From Reichenbachiella ulvae (lineage in GTDB: Bacteria > Bacteroidota > Bacteroidia > Cytophagales > Cyclobacteriaceae): a stretch of DNA of 64,000 nt. Where the stretch lies: contig NZ_JAOYOD010000001.1 in the NCBI RefSeq assembly GCF_025833875.1, forward strand, positions 2,790,001 through 2,854,000. Reading direction: 5' to 3'. The notes below the pieces were generated by a model. It was not told where the DNA came from, did not search any database, and saw nothing but the letters and a program-made list of their open reading frames with translations. Shown one piece after another: positions 35,199 through 44,100 of the stretch. The translations under genes were made by a program, and so were the position numbers. Positions within the stretch are counted from its first letter, which is position 1. Each line of letters opens with the position of its first letter.

Positions 35199-35894
35199 CT
35201 ACTTTCTATTGAGACTCCAGAAAGTAAGGTACCCACTTATAGCTGACATCACATGTATGAATGAAATATGAATATCTATTCCTATGACTGTCAGATTAAG
35301 AGTTTCAAAAGAAGCTATAATCAATGGTATTGCCCATTTCTTACGACTATCATAGGTCAATGCACCTGCTGCTGAATAAAGACCAACAGATCCTCCCATC
35401 CAATTTCTCTCGAATCCGAAGGAAAAGAACTCAATATGAGGCCATAGATATAACCCAACATTAAAAAACAGACCGAAGAAGACACCCACGAAAACATAGG
35501 ACCCAAAAAAAACAACCAAAGCTTTTTTGTAGCCATATTGGACTTCTAAAGACTGAATGGTTAGTAGAATTCCAAAAATCGTAACAAAAAAAATGTGATC
35601 AATTCCATTATGAAAAAAAGGAGCTGTAAACCAGCTAAAAAAATAGGCAATCGGGTTGCTTATCATCTTCCCCATCCAAATAGCGCGATCACAAGCAAAT
35701 GCATGCTGCCAGCTGTCATCACAGTTTCGGGTGGAAGCAAACCCTAAAATTCCAACAATGGACCAAATGAAAGTGAAATAGATAATGCTAAAAGGTCTGC
35801 TTTTAAACCATTCAATGAAACTCATTTTTTGGCCATGGGTATCAGTCCAAAACCACTGAAATGGAATTAGCTGCTCAGATGTGTGATTTTTCAT
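35199..35894 (-). CDS. rhomboid-like membrane protein
   Basis: 231 residues, about six membrane segments. FFHNGIDHIFFVTIFGILL resembles the rhomboid loop-1/helix-2 region, MGGSVGLYSAAGALTY the GxSx serine segment, and HISFIHVMSAISGYL the His helix. Both catalytic residues therefore appear present, but spacing is loose and the cytosolic N-terminus is longer than usual. It may be an intramembrane protease or a pseudoprotease. The stop abuts that of the convergent CDP-alcohol transferase with no gap. Confidence 0.65.
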   Translation of the reverse strand: MKNHTSEQLIPFQWFWTDTHGQKMSFIEWFKSRPFSIIYFTFIWSIVGILGFASTRNCDDSWQHAFACDRAIWMGKMISNPIAYFFSWFTAPFFHNGIDHIFFVTIFGILLTIQSLEVQYGYKKALVVFFGSYVFVGVFFGLFFNVGLYLWPHIEFFSFGFERNWMGGSVGLYSAAGALTYDSRKKWAIPLIIASFETLNLTVIGIDIHISFIHVMSAISGYLTFWSLNRK

Positions 35895-36027
35895 TATTTC
35901 ACTAATACCGGATTACAAAGATTTGGAACATCCTCTTTTGAAGTCTATCAAACTACTGGGCATAAACACCTCACTTCTCTTGTCCAAATAATTTTATACT
36001 TCATAGACAACTTGTCTTCGTAAAGAT

Positions 36028-36780
36028 ATGATAATTTTGATGTCTATGGTTAAGCACTGTGTCATATTAGTCGCCGGCAGGAATAGTAGGTTAGATACCG
36101 GTAAGCCCAAATCACTTTTAGAAATTAATGGAGTATCACTACTGGAACGTCATATTCAGTTATTCAGTAAAGAGGGCTGCGATAACTTTTGCATAGTCAC
36201 AGGCCATAACCCTGAACCTATTAAAGAGAAGGTTGAAGAGTTAAAAAAGCGATACGAGGTTGCAATTAACATTGCACACAACGACCGTTATGACTTAGAG
36301 AATGGATTTTCAATAAGTGTTGTTCAGAACTGGGTAAAATCAATAAACTCCGAGGGCTTTTTTCTTACAATGGGCGATCATGTTTTCGACTCTCTGTTTA
36401 TTTCCAGCTTTCAAAAAGATATAACTAAAAGAGATGGAAAAGAAGCTTTGTGTCTCGCGGTTGATACCCCGTCCGAATTAAACCGTCATATTGATATCGA
36501 AGATGTAACCAAAGTTTTAATACAAGAAACAGGATACATCGAACAAATTGGAAAAGGGATTGCAAAGTTTAATAGATACGATACAGGTTTGTTTTATATG
36601 AAGCCTGATGTATTCGAGTCATTAAATAAGTGCTTTGCTCAAGGAAAGTATACCATATCAGATCTTGTCACCTCTTTAATTCAGGAATACAATGCCACTA
36701 CTATTGATGTGACAGGTTATCTATGGAATGATGTGGACAATCACTCGGATCTGGATATTACCCGCAAGCTATATAGCTGA
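36028..36780 (+). CDS. CTP:inositol-1-phosphate cytidylyltransferase-like NTP transferase
   Basis: 250 residues; the true start may be 36046 (MVKHCVILVAG). Nucleotide loop ILVAGRNSRL, then GKPKSLLEINGVSLLERHI. The core GFFLTMGDHVFDSLFI and the ending GYLWNDVDNHSDLDI closely match the inositol-phosphate cytidylyltransferases of di-myo-inositol phosphate makers (TMGDHV; W-x-DVD). Product would be CDP-inositol. It stands alone, facing the inositol-3-phosphate synthase gene, which supplies the substrate. Another polyol or sugar phosphate is possible. Confidence 0.8.
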   Translation: MIILMSMVKHCVILVAGRNSRLDTGKPKSLLEINGVSLLERHIQLFSKEGCDNFCIVTGHNPEPIKEKVEELKKRYEVAINIAHNDRYDLENGFSISVVQNWVKSINSEGFFLTMGDHVFDSLFISSFQKDITKRDGKEALCLAVDTPSELNRHIDIEDVTKVLIQETGYIEQIGKGIAKFNRYDTGLFYMKPDVFESLNKCFAQGKYTISDLVTSLIQEYNATTIDVTGYLWNDVDNHSDLDITRKLYS

Positions 36781-36924
36781 CACCTTATCTTTGATCCTTT
36801 TCTTAAAAATAGAAGTCCTGAATTTCGTCATTGATAACAATTCAACCTTTTTCAGATTGAGAAAAGCATGACTGGAACGTTTTAAAAGAAAGCAGGAATT
36901 TCGTTCAAAAACCTATAAAACAAA

Positions 36925-36955
36925 AAAGCATTGTCGACTGACGTGACAATGCTTT
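36925..36955 (-). terminator. terminator of the inositol-3-phosphate synthase gene
   Basis: 11-bp stem AAAGCATTGTC / GACAATGCTTT. On the reverse strand it is followed by a T-run (TTTTTTG). Confidence 0.88.
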
Positions 36956-36982
36956 CAATATCTATAGTAGCGCTATTTAAAT

Positions 36983-38050
36983 TTAGACGCTTGCTTTAGC
37001 CGTCTCCAAAAATTCATTCATCCTTTTCAGTATCTCTGTTTCACTGAACTTATCTGCGGGCGATTTAAATCCGAAGGCAGAAACAACAGGCACATTTCCG
37101 GCATGTCCCATGTCTTTTGCCAATTTAGCCAAACGGATCACATCCAGCATAACCCCTGCGCTATTAGGACTGTCCTCTACCTTTAGTTTGAGTTCCAGTT
37201 CAAAACGCTGATTACCAAACTGAGAACCATTGACATTGATATAGCAAATTTTGGTATCATTAAGATGTGGAACAAAATCACTCGGCCCTATACGCACTGC
37301 AGGATCTGTAGTACAATTAAATAGAGTACTTACAGCATTGGTCTTAGAAATTCGCTTTGACATAAGCCGTGACTCGTCGATCATGTTTTCAAAATCGGTA
37401 TTTCCACCGACATTGAGCTGGTACAAATCATCGATATTGAACCCTCTGGTCATCAAGCTCTCTACTAATACCCTATTTAGATAGGTAGCGCCAAATTGAG
37501 ATTTAATATCATCACCTGCGCAAACTAGGCCGGCTTCTTTAAACTTATCACTCCACTCAGGTTGTGAGCAAATGAAAACTGGAATGGCATTCAAAAACCC
37601 AACTCCTGCCTTCAGAGCTTCACTTGCATAAAATTTGGCAGCCTCCTCACTTCCTACTGGTAGATAACAAACAAGAAACTCAGCACCAGTTTCTCTCAAA
37701 TAGGCAGCCACGTCTACTGACTCATGATTAGCCTCCACTTGAAAAGATTCAGACATATGTGAAGCTACTCCATCAAGTACTGGTCCAGACACAACCTCTA
37801 CGTTCAAATTTGGAACCTCTGAAAATACTCGGGCACAATTAGGTTTTGCAAAAATGGCCTCAGACGCATCCTTACCTACCTTTCGTTTGTCAATATCGAT
37901 TGCACCTACAACTTGTATATCTCCAATCTTATAAGAACCAATCTCTTTTCTAACAAAACCGGTTTGCTCTGACTCGTTCTTATAAAACTCAATTCCTTGT
38001 ATTAATGCAGAAGCACAATTACCAACACCCGCAATAGCTATCTTTACCAT
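36983..38050 (-). CDS. ino1: inositol-3-phosphate synthase
   Basis: 355 residues, the short prokaryotic form. Converts glucose-6-phosphate to inositol-3-phosphate with bound NAD. N-terminal Rossmann loop IAIAGVGNCASALIQGIEFY; then VVGAIDIDKRKVGKD, LVCYLPVGSEEAAKFYA, FLNAIPVFI, VCAGDDIKSQFGATYLNR and NVGGNTDFENM, all typical. This is the entry enzyme for inositol and anchors the reading of the neighbouring genes as an inositol-lipid route. It has its own terminator. No inositol-monophosphatase gene is visible nearby. Confidence 0.94.
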   Translation of the reverse strand: MVKIAIAGVGNCASALIQGIEFYKNESEQTGFVRKEIGSYKIGDIQVVGAIDIDKRKVGKDASEAIFAKPNCARVFSEVPNLNVEVVSGPVLDGVASHMSESFQVEANHESVDVAAYLRETGAEFLVCYLPVGSEEAAKFYASEALKAGVGFLNAIPVFICSQPEWSDKFKEAGLVCAGDDIKSQFGATYLNRVLVESLMTRGFNIDDLYQLNVGGNTDFENMIDESRLMSKRISKTNAVSTLFNCTTDPAVRIGPSDFVPHLNDTKICYINVNGSQFGNQRFELELKLKVEDSPNSAGVMLDVIRLAKLAKDMGHAGNVPVVSAFGFKSPADKFSETEILKRMNEFLETAKASV

Positions 38051-38156
38051 ATGATCTAAAAAATTAACGGCAAATTAAGGGAATTTTAACAAAGTCCGGG
38101 GGATTTATAGGCTATATTTTTCCCCTTCCTTATTTGAGCCAAATACTACAGTTAAT

Positions 38157-39569
38157 TCAAATATCCTGTTTCAAAACCAACAATACAATATTCTCTACAT
38201 GATGGGTATGCGGAAACATATCCACCGGCTGAATCTTTTCTACTTGATAATCTTCACTCATCAAAGCAATATCACGTGCTTGTGTCGCCGGATTACAACT
38301 CACATACACGACTTTCTTGGGTGAGAGTTTCAGAATCATATTGACCACATCTTCGTGCATACCTGCACGCGGCGGATCGGTAATGATTACATCTGGCTGA
38401 CCATTCTTAGCCACGAATTCATCGTTGAGGACATCCTTCATATCCCCTGCGTAGAAGTCTGTATTTTCGATTCCATTCACCTCCGCATTGACGAAAGCAT
38501 CTTTGATCGCATCCTCTACATACTCGATACCGATCACTTTTTTGGCCTGGCTGGCACAATAGTTCGCAATGGTACCAGTCCCCGTATACAAATCGTACAC
38601 CAGATCCTCTTTAGACAATTCAGCAAACTCCAGAGCCTTATCGTAAAGAACCTTGGCCTGTGCAGAATTGGTTTGATAAAAAGATTTGGGTCCGATCTTG
38701 AACTTCAAACCACCCATCTCTTCGACGATATGATCCTTTCCCGAGTAGCACACAATTTCCTGATCAAAGATGGTATCATTTTTCTTCTGATTGATCACAT
38801 AGAGCAAACTGGTGATCTCAGGAAACTTCTCTTTCAGATGAGCCATCAGGCCTTCGATCGCCTCTCTATCAGGCTCAAAAAACTGAACCAAAACCATCAA
38901 CTCTCCAATATCTGTCAAACGAATCATCAGATTACGCAACAAGCCATGCTGATCTCTGATATCGAAAAAGGTTAGTCCATTGGCAAAAGCATAACTTCTC
39001 ACTTCATTTTTGATGGCATTGGTTGGTTCCTCCATCAGATGGCAAGTCTCAACATCCACCACTTTATCAAAAAGCCCTGGGATATGAAACCCTAAACCAT
39101 TTCGATTCAAGTCTTCACCAGTATCAATCTGGTCCTTGGTCAACCATTTTTTATTAGAGAAAGTAAATTCCAATTTGTTTCTATAGCGCAAAGTCTTTAC
39201 CGATCCAATAATCGGTGCAATCTCAGGCAAATCCACTTTACCAATGCGCGAAAGGTTATCGGCCACTTGTTGCTGTTTAAACTCCAGTTGAGACTGGTAG
39301 TTCAACATCTGCCACTTACAGCCTCCACAAGTGCCAAAATAGTCACAAACGGCCTCTTCCCTCAGATCAGAATACTGGTGATAATGTACTGGATTGCCCT
39401 CCATATAAGCCTTACGCTTTTTGGTCACCTGAACATCCACTACATCACCGGGAACGGCCCCTTTTACAAAGACCACCATCCCGTCATGCCTTGCAACCGC
39501 CTTACCTTCAGCAGCTACCGATTCTATTGACAGATTTTCTAACCTGATTTGCTTTCTTTTTCTAGCCAT
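38157..39569 (-). CDS. rlmD: 23S rRNA (uracil-C5) methyltransferase, RlmD-like
   Basis: About 470 residues from ATG 39569 (the frame opens three codons earlier). The N-terminal TRAM domain binds RNA (VAAEGKAVARHDGMVVFVKG). Fe-S cysteines lie in CDYFGTCGGCKW. The methyltransferase core has VYDLYTGTGTIANYCA (SAM loop), TDPPRAGMHEDV, and VYVSCNPATQARD with the catalytic Cys. SAM-dependent m5U modification of 23S rRNA. RumA/RlmC paralogues differ in the site modified, so the exact position is from family resemblance only. Confidence 0.93.
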   Translation of the reverse strand: MARKRKQIRLENLSIESVAAEGKAVARHDGMVVFVKGAVPGDVVDVQVTKKRKAYMEGNPVHYHQYSDLREEAVCDYFGTCGGCKWQMLNYQSQLEFKQQQVADNLSRIGKVDLPEIAPIIGSVKTLRYRNKLEFTFSNKKWLTKDQIDTGEDLNRNGLGFHIPGLFDKVVDVETCHLMEEPTNAIKNEVRSYAFANGLTFFDIRDQHGLLRNLMIRLTDIGELMVLVQFFEPDREAIEGLMAHLKEKFPEITSLLYVINQKKNDTIFDQEIVCYSGKDHIVEEMGGLKFKIGPKSFYQTNSAQAKVLYDKALEFAELSKEDLVYDLYTGTGTIANYCASQAKKVIGIEYVEDAIKDAFVNAEVNGIENTDFYAGDMKDVLNDEFVAKNGQPDVIITDPPRAGMHEDVVNMILKLSPKKVVYVSCNPATQARDIALMSEDYQVEKIQPVDMFPHTHHVENIVLLVLKQDI

Positions 39570-39640
39570 GGGGCGCAAAATTAGAGGAAAACCAAAGACT
39601 TTTCCCTTTAAGCCAAAAGATTTAGGAGAATATCAGAACA

Positions 39641-40378
39641 TCAAATGACCTTCTTGACTTTAGACTGCTTGATATAGGCTTCACTTCCCATCCAATCTAC
39701 TTTGACCCAAACATCATCCTCACTCAAAACAGTCAATCTATGCCCTCTCTTGACCACTTCGATCAAATCAGAACCAGCCGATGGACCATTCATCAAATAC
39801 ACATGATCAGCAGATATGATCACTTGTTCTCTTTGAAGCTGAAAATTGGATATAAAGAAAAACACCAAAAGCACCACGCAGAGACTAATGGCATAGGGCA
39901 AGGCATTTTCCTTACTTTTGAACTTCTTGTATACCACCACGGTCATCAGCAAAAGAGCAATTCCTAAAACGATGGCATTGCTCATCATATAGTGTCTATT
40001 GACGATTCCTTTGAAGAAGTCAAAATCAGTAACCTTATAGCCTTCGAGATCATATTCGCTGGCAATTTCTTCCATCTTGTATCTGGCTTGCTTGTTAGAA
40101 GTCAGTAAATAATACTTGTTGAGATACAAAAGTGCCTCGCTGTAATTGCCCAAACCTTCTTTGATATAAGCCATTTTCATGAGCATTTGTGGCGTAGCTT
40201 CGTTTTCCTTCTCGAGCAAACGATCATATATCTCGAAAGATTCGGTATATTTCCCTTCTGAAAAAAGCGAATCCGCGTGCAAAAGTGCACGATCCGCTGA
40301 GAGGTCTTGCGCTGTTAATGAAGCACTTAGAAAAGTGAAAAATAAGACTGTAATAAAATTGAATAATTTGTTTTGCAT
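39641..40378 (-). CDS. TPR membrane protein with C-terminal SH3 domain
   Basis: About 245 residues. Signal peptide LFNFITVLFFTFLSASLTAQ after ATG 40378. TPR-like repeats (LFSEGKYTESFEIYDRLLE; YIKEGLGNYSEALLYLNKYY) occupy residues ~28-105. Two membrane segments follow (NAIVLGIALLLMTVVVY and YAISLCVVLLVFFFIS). The last ~60 residues are a bacterial SH3 domain (VIISADHVYLMNGPSAGSDL, WVKVDWMGSEAYI). This layout is that of BatE, but no batABCD genes are adjacent, so the name is withheld. The SH3 domain probably touches the cell wall. Confidence 0.78.
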   Translation of the reverse strand: MQNKLFNFITVLFFTFLSASLTAQDLSADRALLHADSLFSEGKYTESFEIYDRLLEKENEATPQMLMKMAYIKEGLGNYSEALLYLNKYYLLTSNKQARYKMEEIASEYDLEGYKVTDFDFFKGIVNRHYMMSNAIVLGIALLLMTVVVYKKFKSKENALPYAISLCVVLLVFFFISNFQLQREQVIISADHVYLMNGPSAGSDLIEVVKRGHRLTVLSEDDVWVKVDWMGSEAYIKQSKVKKVI

Positions 40379-40459
40379 TTTCGTCATAAGGCGCCTACAT
40401 TTGCAACCGCAAAATAAGGGAATGACCTATAAAAATAGAAAATTCTTTTGCAAAATGTC

Positions 40460-40532
40460 GATTGGTTAGCTCAGTTGGTAGAGCAACGCCCTTTTAAGGC
40501 GTGGGTCCTGGGTTCGAGCCCCAGACCAATCA
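40460..40532 (+). tRNA. tRNA-Lys (anticodon TTT), first copy
   Basis: Full cloverleaf: acceptor GATTGGT/ACCAATC (7 bp), D-arm GCTC/GAGC, anticodon arm ACGCC/GGCGT with loop CTTTTAA (anticodon TTT), T-arm CTGGG/CCCAG with TTCGAGC, discriminator A. No CCA encoded. A short terminator follows. Confidence 0.98.
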
Positions 40533-40540
40533 CAGATGAG

Positions 40541-40566
40541 ACCTGGTAGTCGTACCGGGTTTTTTA
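40541..40566 (+). terminator. terminator between the two tRNA genes
   Basis: Stem ACCTGGTA / TACCGGGT (one G-T pair) with loop GTCG, followed by TTTTT. Each tRNA may thus be a separate unit, or this may partly attenuate readthrough. Confidence 0.75.
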
Positions 40567-40581
40567 TTCTTAGTGATTTTC

Positions 40582-40654
40582 GATTGGTTAGCTCAGTTGG
40601 TAGAGCAACGCCCTTTTAAGGCGTGGGTCCTGGGTTCGAGCCCCAGACCAATCA
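40582..40654 (+). tRNA. tRNA-Lys (anticodon TTT), second copy
   Basis: Identical base for base to the first copy over all 73 positions, 49 bases downstream. The same cloverleaf applies. Confidence 0.98.
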
Positions 40655-40664
40655 CTATCCAAAC

Positions 40665-40694
40665 AAAAAGCCTCTGAAATTCAGAGGCTTTTTT
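40665..40694 (+). terminator. terminator after the second tRNA-Lys
   Basis: Near-perfect stem AAAAAGCCTCTGAA / TTCAGAGGCTTTTT followed by more Ts. It is strong and bidirectional. Confidence 0.92.
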
Positions 40695-41120
40695 CGTTTT
40701 ACAGAATAGCTAAAATCAGGACAATCTATTTTTCTGAGGGATGGCCTTTATTCATTTTAGTTTTTTGTTGCTTCAAATCAGACAAGAAGCAAAAGACTGT
40801 TTGAGTCCTAACAGGAATAAGATAAATATCAAGGATTCAAAGTGGGCGAGTTTCTTTTGATTCCTGATTTTAAGTTGTAAAAAGCGTTAAGAAATGAATA
40901 GCAGCCTTGATTTCTTTGATTACTTTCTTCATCAAGGAAGAAAGTAATGCCTAGCCGGCAAGGCGAAAGTATCCATACAAAAACAAAGGATTGCCTTGAC
41001 TAGTAGAGTTGTCAATTAAAATAAAAAGTAGACTATTCCGTTTTATCCCCCAACTTTACTAAGTGATCCCAAAATCAACCCAGGCTGCACGAGACAACCT
41101 GGGATTTAGCTAGATCAGTT
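40695..41120. other. 426-base gap with repeat-like intergenic sequence
   Basis: No gene called. Around 40900-40990 is GATTACTTTCTTCATCAAGG, then AAGAAAGTAATGCCTAGCCG, a word set that I recall as dispersed between genes in many Bacteroidota. It contains an inverted match (ATTACTTTCTT / AAGAAAGTAAT). A terminator-like hairpin lies at its right end. Confidence 0.4.
41079..41103 (-). terminator. hairpin after the GH16 gene
   Basis: Stem CCCAGGCTG / CAACCTGGG with one mismatch. On the reverse strand it is followed by TTGATTTTGG, a weak T-run. Confidence 0.5.
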
Positions 41121-44100
41121 TTATTCTTTCAAAAATCTGCGAGTGATCACTTCCCCTGCAGATTCTACTTTCAACAGATAAAGACCTCTCTTCATATTTT
41201 CAATATTCAATTCGTAAGTCCTTAGACCTTCCGCCCACTCTAATCGAGCGTAGGACTTGCCAGCAATATCCATCACCGAAATAACAGCACTCGCACTACC
41301 CTTCTTCTCCAATTGCAACCTATCCTGAGCTGGATTAGGATAGAGTTGCAACTGCAGTGCTTCTTCCAATATAGATGCATCAGCGATGCTACGAGCCCCT
41401 GCACAGGACGCTCCCACCACAAAACTGTGAGGTGTGGCAGCTGTATTTCTTTCACCACCCTCTGGCACGCTATAGGTATAATAGAAGTATACCGTCTGTC
41501 CATCGCTAACACCTGAAAGATCGAATGGCACGTTGACGTCAACTAAATACCCAGGAAATGGACCTGTTGGATTGGTTCCATAGTACAGCAATACCAGATT
41601 GTCTCCTACTCCGGCATAGCCCGGTTCAAAAGTCAAGGCTGGTCCTTCACTAACTGCATAAGTATAGTCTCCACTTTCAGGACCTCCACCACAAGTATTC
41701 GATGAGTTATCTTCGACAAACTCTATCCAGTTGATATTAAATCCACTGGTAACCGCTTGCAATCTGATGGTTTGGTTCCCTGCATTGAGAGAAACGGATG
41801 TTGTGACAGTCGTCCAGTTTTGCCATCCACCTGTAGCGGTAAAACTGACAGTCTCCAGAAGGTTTCCATTAGAATAAATCTCAAAGCTCTTTGCATCACT
41901 ACCTGCCGCTGCAACTCGAACATCGATCTGGTAGGTACCAGCACTTTGGGCATTCACCTCATAGTCCAACCAATCTCCAGACTCGATCCACCCGACATTG
42001 ACACCTCCACCGGCATCACTAGTTGCTTCTGTTTGAATTCCCATCATCGCAGAATAATCCTCAGCCTGAATCAAAGATGGAATAACTACACCAGTTTGTA
42101 CAGAATTGACCGTTATTGAAGTACCAGTCGAAATACCTCCGGCACTCACAGTGACCTGATGCGTACCCACAACTGTACCTTGATAGAGACCAGCCGCATC
42201 AATGCTTCCCGCACTTGCAGTCCATTCAAAACTCGCTGACATAGGATCTCCATTCTGATCATAAGCCTGCGCAGTGAATGGCTGAGTAGCTCCTTCATCA
42301 ATACTAGCGTTTTCTGGACTGATTGAAATGGTAGTCACCACAGGGTTAAAAACACCCCCTTGCAATTCCAACCAGTTGATATTGAACCCAGAGGTCGCTG
42401 CGGTCAATCGCAAGGTTTGACAGCCAGCTGACAGGTTCACAGATATCGATTCGGTAACCCAGTTTTGCCACCCTCCAGTAGCACCGAAGCTAAGGCTTCC
42501 TTTTGCACTTCCGTCAGTGGAAATATCGATGGTCTTGCTATCAGATCCAGCACCCGCCAAACGCAAATCCAATTGATAATCTCCTGCTTCAGGCACTTCG
42601 ATAAAATACTCCAACCAGTCTCCCTGATCGATCCATCCCACATTGATACCTCCGCCTACATCTGAGGTACCTTCTGTATCTACACCCTGCATAGCCGTAT
42701 AATTCTCAGCTTCTATTTGACCGGGAATGGCAATTGCTCCCTGACAAGCAGGGGCTTCACTGACTGCAATAGCAGCTGTGGCGTTATCGGATAGCGCTCC
42801 ATCCGAAACAGTCAGTGTGGCAATGTAATTACCAGCTGTTGAATAGGTATGAGAAACAGCAACACCACTACCTGTAGCTCCATCTCCGAAATTCCACGAA
42901 TAGGTCAAGGCATCACCTTCTGGATCGCTCGATGCGCTCGCATCGAATTGCACCTGTAATGGAGCCTGACCACTGGTTGGGCTCGCTATGAAGGAAGCGG
43001 TGGGCGCAGTATTCGAACCATCATATTTATAATACACATCAGCAATAGCCAGATCTGAAATATTACCAGCACCACTGATACTCAACAATTGCAGAACATT
43101 GCTAAAGTTGACATTTTCGAAATCCGAAAGTGGGATCTCTAACTCGTGCCACTGACCATCTCTCGCAAATCCATATGGATCACTGCCCGCCTCGAATAGT
43201 ACGAGGTCTTCCTGCAGCCCTACATTGATTCTCATCTCCAGGGTTTCTGTCGCACTAGATTTCATGGCGATATGCAAATAACCCGTTTCGAAAGCTGATA
43301 AATCAAGAAGCTCGTCCGCAGTGAAAGCGAAACCAAACCAGCCCTTATTATTATGAGTATAGCTCAAGGCTGCTTGTCCGTTATAGGTTTCAGTAGGACC
43401 TTCAACCAGCGTTTCTTCCCATACATAAAGATCGCCATCGGTCCCTAATTCGAAAGTGCTAGCTACTGCCGTTTCGGTAAAGAGTCCAAAATCCCCGATG
43501 GGCGGCACTACTTTGGTGACTTTGGTAGAAGGTTCTATCGAGTAATGAATTTCATCCAGGTCGATAGTTAAGTTCGTAGTAGGCTCATTGAACTCAACGT
43601 TACCAATGATCAAGGGCATATAAACATGTTTGAAGTCATTGACCAAAAGAGACAGAGGAATCTCCACATCATGCCATTGGCCATCTCTGACTAATCCATA
43701 TTTTTCTTCACCAGCAAGAAAATCAATCCCTGCGCTACCCGAAGCACTTTCCGCCGAGATGCGGAAGGGTTCTTGAGAACTCGTTCTTGCTTTGAATCTA
43801 AGAGAACCATTGCTGTAATTTTCCAGATTCAAAACATCAGAACTATTGAATCCCAAGCCAGCCCACTGAGCAGCGGGAAAGGTAATGCTATAGGCAGAAT
43901 CCCCATAGACACTGGCAATGGTCTCGATACTCATAGCTGGGGCTACATCAGCCTCCCAGGTGAAAATTTCAGCATCCACACCAAAGTTCAGTTGGGCCGC
44001 AGTATTGTTGATCTCATCATAGATTCCCAGACCACCCGCACGAACGGGGGTAGCATCGACCTGACCTGCAGTCACAGTGCCCACTCCCTGGATATCGTAT

